From contig NZ_SDQO02000005.1 of assembly GCF_004382825.2 (NCBI RefSeq), positions 1-64,000 on the forward strand: a DNA stretch of 64,000 nucleotides. Reading direction: 5' to 3'. The position numbers and the translations under genes were made by a program. Shown here piece by piece: positions 55,351-64,000 of this stretch; the first letter of the stretch is position 1; each line of letters opens with the position of its first letter. Below the pieces are notes generated by a model. That model was not told the origin of the DNA, did no database searches, and was given only the letters and a program-made list of their open reading frames with translations. The DNA is from Corynebacterium silvaticum. GTDB lineage: Bacteria; Actinomycetota; Actinomycetes; Mycobacteriales; Mycobacteriaceae.

Positions 55351-58011
55351 CTAGTGGGCTGCTACTTCCCAGTTAGGGCCGCTACCTGCTGAGACCTCAA
55401 GAGGTACACGCAAAGAAATGGCCGCGTTCATTTCCTTTTCCACTATTTCACGCACCTGTTCCAACTCGTTTGGTGCAATTTCCACCACGAGTTCGTCGTG
55501 AACCTGCAGCAGCACACGAGAGGCAACCCCAGCCTTTTTCAGCTCATGGTCAACACGGATCATTGCGACCTTGATAATGTCTGCGGCTGTTCCCTGGATA
55601 GGGGCATTAAGTGCAGCGCGTTCTGCGTTTTCGCGAGCCACTCGGTTATCTGAACCAAGCTCAGGAAGGTACCGACGCCTACCGAACAACGTGGAGGTAA
55701 ATCCATCTTTTCGAGCCTGCTCCACCACGTTATCCAGATACTGTTTTACTCCACCAAAACGCTCAAAATAGCTCGTCATAATCTGCTTGGCTTCGCCAGC
55801 AGGAATATTTAGCTGCTGCCCGAGACCAAAGGCCGATAGCCCATAGACCAAGCCATAGCTCATCGCTTTTACTCGACGACGCAATTCTGGCGTCACCTGA
55901 TCCACCGGGACCTCGAAAACTCTAGAGCCTACGTAGTTATGGAGATCTTCGCCTTTACGATAGGCCTCAATAAGACCAGGATCCTCAGAAAGATGGGACA
56001 TCACACGCATTTCAATCTGGGAATAATCCGCGGTGAGGAGCGTTTCATACCCTTCGCCCACGACAAATGCCGATCGAATTTTCCTACCGTCTTGCGTACG
56101 AACCGGGATGTTTTGCAGATTGGGTTCTGTTGAGCTTAAACGCCCTGTAGAAGCAACGGTCTGATTAAAGGTCGTGTGGATACGGCCATCCGACCCGACT
56201 GCTTTAATGAGACCTTCTAGCGTTGTTTTCAGTTTCTGATTCTCACGGTGTGCAAGAAGATGATCGAGGAAGGGGTCCGGATGTTTAACAGCTAACGCCT
56301 CAATCTCTTTAGCAGCTGTGGAGTATCCCGTCTTTGTCTTTTTGGTTTTAGGCAAGCCCAGAGTCTCAAAAAGAACGACTTGGAGCTGTTTGGGGCTCGA
56401 AAGATTTAAGGATGGATCACCCGCGATATTCCGAGCGGCCTCTTCATGCTCTTGAACTCGCTCGATAAAAACTTTTAGCTGATCTTCTAGAGTTTCCACA
56501 TCAACTGCGATGCCAGCGGCTTCCATCCGCGCCAGGATCAACGTGAGCGGCAATTCAAGATCGCGGTATAGCTCGAAGGAATCAATAGCTTCTAACTGCT
56601 TGGTCAGCTCCTCGGAAAGCTCAAGAATTGCAATGACAGAATCGATGAGCTCTTCCGAGCCGGGAGCATCGAGAAGCGAAAGCTGCCCCTGAGATTCCTC
56701 TCCAGAGAGCTGACGCTGCAGATGGCGCTGATAAACGTCTTTCAAATCATAAGTGCGTTGACCCGGCCTAAGAAGATATGCGGCAATGGCTGTATCGTGG
56801 GCAATTCCGTTGAGATCAAACCCACGGCCGGAGAGCATATGGAAAGCCGCTTTTGCTTCGTGCAAATACTTGGGGCTTTCACTACTCAGCCACTGCGCCA
56901 GAGCCTTTTCATCTTTCGGGTCAATATCTGAAAGATCGATGGCGATTACGCGCCGTTGCTTATCTGCGATCGCTAAAGCTTCAGCATCTCCGGTCGCCGG
57001 GGTGCCTCGTCCACGCACATATATAGCAAGACCTTCGCCCTCACGTTGCGCTAGCCACTCGCTAAGAGCTGTCTGCTCCACGGTGACTTCAGCACGCTCT
57101 TCCGTGATTGCTGTGCTTGCATCGGCCCCCACTGCTCCCATCACGCGTTCGCGCAGGTTGGTGCCAAATTCGAGCTCATCAAATTTTTCAGCCACGCCTG
57201 CTACCTGCGCCGGTTTGAGACCCAGTTCGTCGGGGGAATATGGCAACTCAAGATCTTTTACCATCTCCGTCAGCGTCCGGTTCATCCGAACCTGCTCTAA
57301 ACGCTCACGGAAGCTCGTGCCAGCTTTACCTTTGATGTCATCAGCGTGCTCCAGTAGCTGATCAAGGCTGCCGTACTCCACGATCCATTTGGTAGCTGTT
57401 TTGGGACCCACGCCGGGAATGTTGGGCAGGTTATCCGAAGGGTCTCCTCGCAATGCAGCAAAGTCTGGATATTGCGCAGGTGTGAGGCCATATTTTTCTT
57501 CCACCGCTTCAGGGGTAAAGCGATGGAGCACTGAGACCCCGCGCATCGGGTAAAGAACGGTTGTGGTCTCGTTGACAAGCTGGAAGGAATCACGGTCGCC
57601 TGTGACGATGAGAGTCTCAAATCCCAGTGGCTGCGCGGCGGTTGCCAGCGTAGCGATGACGTCGTCTGCCTCGTAGTTCTCTTTTCCCAGGGTGGTGATC
57701 CCCAAAGCTTCAAGAACCTCTTTAATGAGCTCGACCTGGCCTTTGAACTCTGGCGGCGTGGCTTCACGCTGAGCCTTATACTCAGGGAACATGTCTGTGC
57801 GGAAAGTCTTCCGGCCAATATCAAAAGCCACCGCCACGTGAGACGGCTTCTCCTCGTTCAAAAGAGAAGAGAGCATCGATAGGAATCCATAGACAGCGTT
57901 GGTCGCTTGCCCACCTGATGTGGAAAAGTTTTCGGCCGGCAGCGCATAAAACGCGCGGAACGCCATCGAGTGGCCGTCGATAAGCATTAAACGGTTGCTA
58001 GTTGAAGTCAC
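55351..58011 (-). CDS. polA: DNA polymerase I
   Basis: 886 residues from GTG 58011. 5'-nuclease domain (MLIDGHSMAFRAFYAL, GENYEADDVIATLA, LRGDPSDNLPNIPGVGPKTA), a degenerate proofreading domain (no clear DEDD residues), and the polymerase domain with motif A TADYSQIEMRVMSHLSEDPGLIEAYRKGEDLHN, motif B RRRVKAMSYGLVYGLSAFGL and motif C LLQVHDELV. Complete. Confidence 0.97.
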   Translation of the reverse strand: MTSTSNRLMLIDGHSMAFRAFYALPAENFSTSGGQATNAVYGFLSMLSSLLNEEKPSHVAVAFDIGRKTFRTDMFPEYKAQREATPPEFKGQVELIKEVLEALGITTLGKENYEADDVIATLATAAQPLGFETLIVTGDRDSFQLVNETTTVLYPMRGVSVLHRFTPEAVEEKYGLTPAQYPDFAALRGDPSDNLPNIPGVGPKTATKWIVEYGSLDQLLEHADDIKGKAGTSFRERLEQVRMNRTLTEMVKDLELPYSPDELGLKPAQVAGVAEKFDELEFGTNLRERVMGAVGADASTAITEERAEVTVEQTALSEWLAQREGEGLAIYVRGRGTPATGDAEALAIADKQRRVIAIDLSDIDPKDEKALAQWLSSESPKYLHEAKAAFHMLSGRGFDLNGIAHDTAIAAYLLRPGQRTYDLKDVYQRHLQRQLSGEESQGQLSLLDAPGSEELIDSVIAILELSEELTKQLEAIDSFELYRDLELPLTLILARMEAAGIAVDVETLEDQLKVFIERVQEHEEAARNIAGDPSLNLSSPKQLQVVLFETLGLPKTKKTKTGYSTAAKEIEALAVKHPDPFLDHLLAHRENQKLKTTLEGLIKAVGSDGRIHTTFNQTVASTGRLSSTEPNLQNIPVRTQDGRKIRSAFVVGEGYETLLTADYSQIEMRVMSHLSEDPGLIEAYRKGEDLHNYVGSRVFEVPVDQVTPELRRRVKAMSYGLVYGLSAFGLGQQLNIPAGEAKQIMTSYFERFGGVKQYLDNVVEQARKDGFTSTLFGRRRYLPELGSDNRVARENAERAALNAPIQGTAADIIKVAMIRVDHELKKAGVASRVLLQVHDELVVEIAPNELEQVREIVEKEMNAAISLRVPLEVSAGSGPNWEVAAH

Positions 58012-58151
58012 GTGGTTAGTCTAGTTATTTTTTGTCTCACTCACCTCCCCGCTTCCACTGGGGCCAAGCTTTGCGAGAAAATCCGAACTTTTCCCTATCT
58101 ACGAGCGGATTAGCCTTTTTACGCCCATGTCCGCTAATATTTTTTTGCAGC

Positions 58152-58228
58152 GCCCCTGTATCCCAATTGGCAGAGGAAACGGATTCAAAACCCGTGCAGT
58201 GTGAGTTCGAGTCTCACCAGGGGCACCA
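58152..58228 (+). tRNA. tRNA-Leu (CAA), short variable arm
   Basis: 77 nt with encoded CCA: acceptor GCCCCTG/CAGGGGC, D-arm CCCAATTGGCAGAGG, loop TTCAAAA giving anticodon CAA (codon UUG), T-arm GAGTTCGAGTCTC. The variable arm is only a few bases, unlike ordinary long-armed tRNA-Leu. I recall the same short form for tRNA-Leu(CAA) in other Actinobacteria. Confidence 0.85.
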
Positions 58229-58233
58229 TTTAT

Positions 58234-58275
58234 AAGCGCCATCTGCTAGCTTCATGCTGGTAGATGGCGCTTTTT
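58234..58275 (+). terminator. tRNA-Leu terminator
   Basis: AAGCGCCATCT pairs with AGATGGCGCTT over 11 bases around a 17-base loop, followed by TTTTTA. Confidence 0.85.
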
Positions 58276-58363
58276 ATGATGTTGTGTTTTGAGAGTTAAG
58301 GGGATGCGGACGTTTCCAGTCTCATTTGATGTGACCTGTCACCTTTGCGCTAGGAAGCCACAA

Positions 58364-58441
58364 TGTCGTTTTTGAGAACGCTAGCGGGTGTGGTGCCTGT
58401 AAAACTCCAGGACGGAATTTTTAGCGTTCTCAAAAACGACA
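58364..58441. repeat. Inverted-repeat element, copy 3
   Basis: 78 bp with 20-bp perfect terminal inverted repeats (58364-58383, 58422-58441; core TGTCGTTTTTGAGAACGC). The interior TAAAACTCCAGGACGGAATTT aligns with copy 2 in the same orientation. Confidence 0.85.
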
Positions 58442-58457
58442 AAGAAGGGGCCAAGTC

Positions 58458-59246
58458 CTAGGCTTTATGGGCCACGAATATGGCAGTGCCGGGGAAGATT
58501 TTTCCTCGAAGCGGTGACCATTGGCCCCAGGAACGGGTGAGATCGTGGGGCCATTCCGGTTCGATGATGTCCTGGAGAATAAAGCCCGCCTGGGTGAGTG
58601 CACGTACCCAATCGCCGATTGTTCTCTGGAACTCTACGTACGTAGGCCGACCTTCCTCGTCTTCTTCGACGTAACTGCGCTGAAAATACGGGATGGAAGC
58701 TATCAAGCCGGGTTGTCCTGGGTCGTCGGGGAAAACCCAGCGCATGGGGTGGTTGACGGAAAATACTAGACGACCGTCGTCGGTGAGGATGCGGGAGACA
58801 TCGAAAAGCGTTGCGGTGATGTCTGGGATAAAAGGAAAAGCACCAAACGCCGAAAACGCTATGTCAAAGGACGTGTCTTTGAATGGGAGCGATTGTGCAT
58901 CGGCGTTGACCAGTGGGAGTGGGGGAGCATCGTGATTTGCGTGCCGCAGCATTGCAAGTGAGAGGTCAAAGCCGGTGATAAAGCCAACGCCGTTGCGAGC
59001 GAGCCACTGTGAGCAGGGAGCAGAACCGCAGCCGATTTCTAATACCCGCTTATTGCGGACGTCTCCCAGCAGGTGAGCGTCTTCCTCAGCGAGCATTTCA
59101 GGACACCAATAAAAGCCGGATAGGTATTCCTGGTGTTCGTCGTGATACCGCTGCGCATCGCTGTCCCACCACGTTTGGCTTGCGTGGGCGGCCTCGTGGG
59201 TGGAAACGGTGATCGCATCTGGGGTGCAGGGGTCTAAACTGCTCAT
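58458..59246 (-). CDS. SAM-dependent methyltransferase (Methyltransf_11 type)
   Basis: 262 residues. Motif I VLEIGCGSAPCSQWLARNGVGFITGFDLS, LPFKDTSFDIAFSAFGAFPFI and later LTDDGRLVFSVNHPMRWVFP, typical of small-molecule methyltransferases. Substrate unknown. ATG 59246. Confidence 0.85.
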   Translation of the reverse strand: MSSLDPCTPDAITVSTHEAAHASQTWWDSDAQRYHDEHQEYLSGFYWCPEMLAEEDAHLLGDVRNKRVLEIGCGSAPCSQWLARNGVGFITGFDLSLAMLRHANHDAPPLPLVNADAQSLPFKDTSFDIAFSAFGAFPFIPDITATLFDVSRILTDDGRLVFSVNHPMRWVFPDDPGQPGLIASIPYFQRSYVEEDEEGRPTYVEFQRTIGDWVRALTQAGFILQDIIEPEWPHDLTRSWGQWSPLRGKIFPGTAIFVAHKA

Positions 59247-59302
59247 AGTCTTGAAGACTAACCCGTGCCGAGGATGGGGGAAGAAACACGGAGTGTCAAT
59301 CT

Positions 59303-59486
59303 TGATCTAGCAGGGAAAATGCACTATCCTTGAGCGAGCGTGTCTGTGCTTAAGCTATATGTTAGTCCCAAGTAGGAGGATGGCGTACGGCTCTAGCGGG
59401 ATCAAAATCGCAGCTCAAGTAGTGATTTTTTGAGAGATACGTTCCTGTCCATCAACTATTCCTACCTAATTCGGAGCACTTAACAT
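59303..59486 (+). promoter_or_regulatory. rpsA promoter and leader with short upstream ORF
   Basis: TTGATC (59303-59308), 17-base spacer, TATCCT (59326-59331): a near-consensus promoter giving a leader of about 150 bases. The leader has an AGGAGG (59374-59379) directly before ATG 59380, opening a 17-codon frame that stops at 59433. Whether it is translated is unknown. Confidence 0.6.
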
Positions 59487-60950
59487 ATGCCCACCAACAA
59501 CGTCCCTCAGGTAGCCATCAACGATATTGGCTCCGCTGAGGATTTCCTCGCAGCTGTCGACGCAACCATCAAGTACTTCAACGATGGTGACATCGTCGAG
59601 GGCACCGTGGTTAAGGTTGACCACGACGAGGTTTTGCTCGACATCGGATACAAGACTGAAGGTGTTATCCCTTCACGCGAGCTTTCCATCAAGCACGATG
59701 TCGACCCGGACGAGGTCGTCGAGGTCGGCGACCAGATCGACGCTCTTGTTCTTACCAAGGAAGACAAAGAAGGCCGTCTGATCCTGTCCAAGAAGCGCGC
59801 ACAGTACGAGCGTGCATGGGGCGCCATCGAGGAGCTCAAGGGGAAGGACGAGCCGGTTACCGGTACCGTCATCGAGGTTGTCAAGGGTGGTCTCATCCTG
59901 GACATCGGACTCCGTGGCTTCCTGCCTGCATCTCTCGTCGAGATGCGCCGTGTTCGCGATCTGGATCCATACATCGGACAGCAGATCGAAGCTAAGATCA
60001 TCGAGCTGGACAAGCAGCGCAACAACGTTGTTCTGTCTCGTCGTGCATGGCTCGAGCAGACCCAGTCTGAGGTCCGCTCTGAGTTCCTTCACCAGCTGCA
60101 GAAGGGTCAGGTCCGCAAGGGCGTTGTCTCCTCGATCGTCAACTTCGGTGCATTCGTCGACCTCGGCGGCGTGGACGGACTCGTTCACGTTTCCGAGCTC
60201 TCCTGGAAGCACATCGATCACCCATCTGAGGTCGTTGCTGTCGGCGATGAGGTTACCGTTGAGGTTCTCGACGTTGATCTCGATCGCGAGCGCGTCTCCC
60301 TGTCCCTGAAGGCTACTCAGGAAGACCCATGGCGCGTCTTCGCTCGCACTCACGCTGTGGGCCAGATCGTTCCGGGCAAGGTCACCAAGCTTGTTCCATT
60401 CGGTGCGTTCGTTCGCGTCGAAGAGGGCATCGAGGGCTTGGTCCACATCTCCGAGTTGGCACAGCGCCACGTCGAGGTTCCGGACCAGGTTGTCAACGTC
60501 GGCGACGAGGCTATGGTCAAGGTCATCGACATCGATCTCGAGCGTCGTCGTATCTCCCTCTCCCTCAAGCAGGCTGACGAGGATTACACCGAAGAGTTCG
60601 ACCCATCCAAGTACGGTATGGCTGACTCTTACGACGAGCAGGGCAACTACATCTTCCCCGAGGGCTTCGATCCGGAGACCAACGAGTGGATGGAAGGCTT
60701 CGACGAGCAGCGTCAGGCATGGGAGGCTCGCTACGCAGAGTCCGAGCGTCGCTTCCAGCTGCACACTGTTCAGATTGAGAAGAACCGCGTAGCTGCAGCT
60801 GCAGAGGAAGCAGCAGCTGGCGAGGAAGCTAACTACTCCTCTGAGACCGCTGAGGCAGCTCCGGCCGAAGCAGCTTCTGAGGCTGAGGGTGGCTCCCTGG
60901 CTTCTGAAGAGCAGCTTGCTGCTCTTCGCGAGAAGCTCGCTGGTAACTAA
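59487..60950 (+). CDS. rpsA: 30S ribosomal protein S1
   Basis: 487 residues. Four S1 RNA-binding domains (GDIVEGTVVKVDHDEVLLDIGYKTEGVIP; VKGGLILDIGLRGFLPASL; RKGVVSSIVNFGAFVDLGGVDGLVHVSELSWKH; PGKVTKLVPFGAFVRVEEGIEGLVHISELAQRH) and an Ala/Glu-rich C-terminal tail. Actinobacterial length. Codon usage is strongly biased, as for a highly expressed gene. Confidence 0.97.
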   Translation: MPTNNVPQVAINDIGSAEDFLAAVDATIKYFNDGDIVEGTVVKVDHDEVLLDIGYKTEGVIPSRELSIKHDVDPDEVVEVGDQIDALVLTKEDKEGRLILSKKRAQYERAWGAIEELKGKDEPVTGTVIEVVKGGLILDIGLRGFLPASLVEMRRVRDLDPYIGQQIEAKIIELDKQRNNVVLSRRAWLEQTQSEVRSEFLHQLQKGQVRKGVVSSIVNFGAFVDLGGVDGLVHVSELSWKHIDHPSEVVAVGDEVTVEVLDVDLDRERVSLSLKATQEDPWRVFARTHAVGQIVPGKVTKLVPFGAFVRVEEGIEGLVHISELAQRHVEVPDQVVNVGDEAMVKVIDIDLERRRISLSLKQADEDYTEEFDPSKYGMADSYDEQGNYIFPEGFDPETNEWMEGFDEQRQAWEARYAESERRFQLHTVQIEKNRVAAAAEEAAAGEEANYSSETAEAAPAEAASEAEGGSLASEEQLAALREKLAGN

Positions 60951-60970
60951 TCTTGAATTAGTACTTCAAT

Positions 60971-61012
60971 AAGAGAGCGCCTAAGGAATATTCCTTAGGC
61001 GCTCTCTTTATG
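60971..61012. terminator. rpsA terminator (38-bp perfect palindrome)
   Basis: 60971-60989 (AAGAGAGCGCCTAAGGAAT) and 60990-61008 are perfectly self-complementary, 19 bp each, no spacer; followed by TTTA. Strong terminator; also works in the reverse sense. Confidence 0.85.
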
Positions 61013-61765
61013 CCCTTAGGTCTTTGGCGCAATGTGGAATCACTTTTAGAGGGTGTGAATCCTCGTCGTAGGGCGCAATCTTCTATGAAGTGTTTGAGGA
61101 CTTTGCTGCGAGATTCATCCTCTGTGATTCTATGATCCGTGGGACGCCCGCGAGATAGGGGGGCAGGAACCCTAACGTGGTCCCTGAACCGCCGAGAACG
61201 CAAACGTCGATAAGTGCTCCAATCCGGATGGGAAAACATATTCTCGGCATAGCTTTAATGCGGATTATCAAGGAATATACGTTGACAGTGCGCTTATTCA
61301 CGAGGTGGCAATTCCACGCCCTTTCTTTAAAAGCTGTGCAATAAGGGGGTGTGGAAAGGGGGGCAGTCACATGTCTTCATTCTTTGCCATCGCAATGATG
61401 TTGCAGAGCTGACCTGCTGACTTTGCAGGAGAATGGCTAGTCAATCCCGGATAGAAAATTCTTCCGTCAATAAAATATGAGGTTAAAAATAATTAAGATA
61501 AGAGAGTGATTTATAACACGTTTGCGAGTGTGTGTTCCGAGACTTGCCATGCGTAACGCCTTTCGGACTGCAGAAAGTTAAAGAGGGGGCTGAGCGGGGG
61601 GAATGAAGGGAGATGGGAGTTTCTGAACTTGTTGTTTCTGTGTTGTATCCGGCCCGTTTTATTACTAGGATTGTGATTGTTTTCCGATTTTTGTTCCGAC
61701 TGTGACCATTTGAACAGGTGTCGACGTTGGGAACAGAACAAACACAACGTTTGAAAGGTAGGCTC
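61013..61765. other. rpsA-ptsG intergenic region, possible gene remnants
   Basis: About 750 bases without a convincing gene. The minus strand has overlapping frames (60958-61239; 61083-61370) with fragments such as GALIDVCVLGGSGTT but no motif, RBS or start, so they look like decayed sequence. AGTGATTTATAACACG (61505-61520) matches the GlxR pattern at most specified positions (GTGA..TA...CAC) and may control ptsG, which GlxR represses in C. glutamicum. Confidence 0.4.
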
Positions 61766-63778
61766 ATGGCGTCTACAAAGCAGACATCTGAGTTCATTTT
61801 GGACAAGGTTGGTGGCGTGGATAACGTGGCATCGCTCACGCACTGCGCTACGCGTCTTCGCTTCCAGCTTCATGATCAGTCCAAGGCAGACCAAACGGCT
61901 CTGGACTCTAATAGTGATGTTCTTGGTGTTGTCCCTCAGGGATCCACTGGACTTCAGGTAGTAATGGGCGGCGGTGTTGCTAACTACTACCAAGACATCG
62001 TTCGTTTGCCAGGTATGGCCTCTAAGGCTGCCGGTGATTCTGATGGTGGAAATGCTTCTACCAAGAAGCAATACGGTGGAGTGCGCGGCAAGTACTCATG
62101 GGTGGACTATTCCTTTGAGTTCCTCTCGGATACTTTCCGTCCCATTTTGTGGGCTCTGCTGGGTGCTTCACTGATTATCACCATGCTGGTGCTTGCCGAT
62201 ACCTTCGGGTGGCAAGATTTCCGTGCTCCCATTGATGAGCAACCCGCTGGTTATCAGCTGCTCCATGCAATGTGGCGCTCTGTCTTCTACTTCCTGCCTG
62301 TGATGATTGGCGCAACTGCGGCAAAGAAGCTTGGAGCTAACGAGTGGGTTGGTGCCGCTATTCCCGCGGCTATGCTTACTCCCGAGTTCTTGGCGATGGG
62401 CAAGGCTGGCGACACCGTTGAAATCTTTGGCATGCCGCTGGTGTTGGACGATTACTCCGGTCAGGTCTTCCCACCGTTGCTCGCTGCTATCGGTCTGTTC
62501 TTTGTGGAAAAGGGCTTGAAGAAGCTCATCCCGAGCGCTGTTCAGATGGTGTTCGTGCCGTTCTTCTCCCTGTTGATTATGATCTCTGCTACCGCGTTCC
62601 TGCTCGGTCCTTTCGGTATCGGAATCGGTAACCTCATCTCCAACTTCCTCTACGCGGTTAATGACTTCTCGCCATTCGTGCTAGCAATCATCATTCCGCT
62701 GCTGTACCCATTCCTGGTTCCGCTGGGTCTGCACTGGCCGCTTAACGCAATCATGGTCTCCAACCTTGCAACTCTGGGCTATGACTTCATCCAAGGTCCC
62801 ATGGGTACATGGAACTTTGCTTGCTTCGGTCTTGTTGCTGGCGTTCTGGTTCTCTCCATCAAGGAACGCAACGTACAGATGCGCCAGGTCTCGCTGGGTG
62901 GCGTGATGGCCGGTCTCTTGGGGGGTATCACTGAGCCTTCGCTTTACGGTGTGGTTCTGCGCTTTAAGAAGTGCTACCCACGCTTGCTCGCCGGTTGTTT
63001 TGTCGGTGGCGTTGTTGCCGGCATCTTTGACATCAAGGCTTCTGCCTTTGTCTTCACCTCGCTGCTCACGATCCCTGCGATGGATCCCATTGGTGGCTAC
63101 GCTATCGCCATCGCTGCAGCCTTCTTCACCTCGTTCTTCCTGGTTATCTTCTTCGATTACCGCGGTAAGGAAGAAAAGGCTGAAATTCTTGCAAACCTTG
63201 CTGCTAATCGTGCCGCTGAGAACAACGAGGTCACACCTGCGCCTGTGCCTGCTGCAGCTCCTGTTGCTGGTGGCGCAGCCGTTGCGACGGCAGTGGCAAC
63301 CAAGACGGCTCTGGAAGCCGGCGCTGTTACTTTGCTGAGCAGCCCACTTGAAGGTGAAGCTGTTGCATTGTTTGAGGTTCCGGACCCAATTTTCTCTGCA
63401 GAAAAGCTGGGTAAAGGTATTGCTATCGTTCCTTCTGGTGCGGATGTTGTTGCGCCTGAAGATGCGACGGTCCTGACTGTTCAAAAGTCCGGACATGCTG
63501 TCGGACTGCGCCTAGACAACGGTGTAGAGCTCTTGATCCACGTTGGTATTGATACCGTTCAGCTGGGTGGAGAAGGCTTCACCGTGCACGTGGAAAAGAA
63601 GCAGCATGTGTCCAAGGGGCAGAAGCTTATCAGCTTTGATAAGGACTTCATCACGTCCAAGGGCTACAACATGATCACCCCGGTCCTGGTAACAAACACC
63701 GTTAAGTTTGATGAGGTTAACAGTGCTCCAGCATCACACGTTGACTTTGACACCACGGTCATTACCACAAAGGCTTAA
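61766..63778 (+). CDS. ptsG: PTS glucose permease EIIBCA
   Basis: 670 residues from ATG 61766 (ASTKQTSEFILDK; AAAGG upstream; the frame opens at 61718). Domain order EIIB (LTHCATRLRF, phosphoryl Cys), EIIC with about ten helices, EIIA (GIAIVPSGADVVAPEDATV...GVELLIHVGIDTVQLGGEGF, phospho-His). Nearly identical layout to C. glutamicum PtsG. Confidence 0.97.
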   Translation: MASTKQTSEFILDKVGGVDNVASLTHCATRLRFQLHDQSKADQTALDSNSDVLGVVPQGSTGLQVVMGGGVANYYQDIVRLPGMASKAAGDSDGGNASTKKQYGGVRGKYSWVDYSFEFLSDTFRPILWALLGASLIITMLVLADTFGWQDFRAPIDEQPAGYQLLHAMWRSVFYFLPVMIGATAAKKLGANEWVGAAIPAAMLTPEFLAMGKAGDTVEIFGMPLVLDDYSGQVFPPLLAAIGLFFVEKGLKKLIPSAVQMVFVPFFSLLIMISATAFLLGPFGIGIGNLISNFLYAVNDFSPFVLAIIIPLLYPFLVPLGLHWPLNAIMVSNLATLGYDFIQGPMGTWNFACFGLVAGVLVLSIKERNVQMRQVSLGGVMAGLLGGITEPSLYGVVLRFKKCYPRLLAGCFVGGVVAGIFDIKASAFVFTSLLTIPAMDPIGGYAIAIAAAFFTSFFLVIFFDYRGKEEKAEILANLAANRAAENNEVTPAPVPAAAPVAGGAAVATAVATKTALEAGAVTLLSSPLEGEAVALFEVPDPIFSAEKLGKGIAIVPSGADVVAPEDATVLTVQKSGHAVGLRLDNGVELLIHVGIDTVQLGGEGFTVHVEKKQHVSKGQKLISFDKDFITSKGYNMITPVLVTNTVKFDEVNSAPASHVDFDTTVITTKA

Positions 63779-63810
63779 TTAGACGGTTCCTTGTGAGCAA
63801 GGAAGTCTCG

Positions 63811-63845
63811 CCGCCCCTTTACACAACGTGAAGGGGCGGTTTTCT
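63811..63845 (+). terminator. ptsG terminator
   Basis: CCGCCCCTT (63811-63819) pairs with AAGGGGCGG (63831-63839) around an 11-base loop, then TTTTC. Confidence 0.85.
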
Positions 63846-63880
63846 TATGTAGTACAAGGCGGCGGCGCTAGGCTTAATCC

Positions 63881-64000
63881 ATGATCATTGTTGGATTAAC
63901 TGGAGGAATCGGGAGCGGTAAGTCTACGGTGTCCAAGGCACTGGCATGCAAGGGCGCATGCATTATCGACGCCGATCAGATTGCCCGCGAGGCTGTGGAA
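63881..64000 (+). CDS. coaE: Dephospho-CoA kinase (N-terminal 40 residues, runs off window)
   Basis: ATG 63881 opens [21 protein letters not shown] (P-loop GGIGSGKST) and continues [13 protein letters not shown] without a stop to the window edge. Final step of CoA synthesis. Only the start is visible. Confidence 0.95.
   Translation, partial: MIIVGLTGGIGSGKSTVSKALACKGACIIDADQIAREAVE

Noticed and set aside
59673-60764. 363-codon ORF antisense to rpsA
   Set aside because: Product of strong codon bias in rpsA; Leu/Asp/Val-rich shadow frame.
60958-61370. Two overlapping minus-strand ORFs after rpsA
   Set aside because: No start with RBS, no motifs, and the first covers the rpsA terminator palindrome.

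Overview
The window is a stretch of chromosome from a Corynebacterium, most likely of the diphtheriae/ulcerans/pseudotuberculosis group. Gene content and order (mscCG - ilvBNC - serA - leuB - cNMP/CBS protein - dnaQ-like - odx - menF - gltX - tRNA-Gln/Glu - bioB - ltbR/leuCD - mutT1 - gpsA - ddl - thiL - ung - DAK - recG - rsmD - coaD - amino-acid ABC - polA - rpsA - ptsG - coaE) follow the Corynebacterium glutamicum backbone as I remember it. GC content is moderate and many genes appear to have leaderless starts (TANNNT, then 6-8 nt, then ATG). At least six broken genes in 64 kb suggest a host-adapted, decaying genome such as C. pseudotuberculosis. Indel sequencing errors in short homopolymers are an alternative for some single-base lesions.

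Layout. 0-6 kb: mechanosensitive channel/glutamate exporter, then the ilvBNC branched-chain operon with a leader-peptide attenuator. 5.6-11 kb: a broken surface protein, a zinc-type CDF exporter, a DUF262 (GmrSD-like) protein and a lipoprotein with CWB2-like sequence. 11-21 kb: serA, leuB, a triply broken cNMP/CBS/DUF294 gene under a candidate GlxR site, a DnaQ-like exonuclease, oxaloacetate decarboxylase, isochorismate synthase and gltX. 21-27 kb is accessory: secreted esterase, tRNA-Gln, two identical tRNA-Glu copies bracketing a cutinase-like gene and a 0.5 kb stretch rich in nested RNA stems, then a frameshifted MFS exporter. 27-33 kb: a peptide/nickel-type ABC operon with an atypical PIG-L protein; the operon is decaying (oppC-like frameshift, Walker A K-A change, binding-protein frameshift in the signal peptide). 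33-51 kb: housekeeping genes (bioB, HD hydrolase, ltbR/leuCD, mutT1, gpsA, ddl, thiL, ung, fakA-like, recG, rsmD, coaD) ending with a broken phzF. 51-64 kb: amino-acid ABC transporter, DUF368 lipid-carrier translocase, polA, tRNA-Leu(CAA), a methyltransferase, rpsA, ptsG and the start of coaE.

Functional links: ilvBNC, leuB and leuCD (with LtbR) make up most of the branched-chain amino acid pathway. gpsA, ddl and DUF368 belong to envelope synthesis. The clearest unlisted structures are a family of about 79-bp elements with 20-22-bp terminal inverted repeats (three copies, 33222, 55168 and 58364) and the structured RNA-like region at 24793-25274 between the tRNA-Glu copies.
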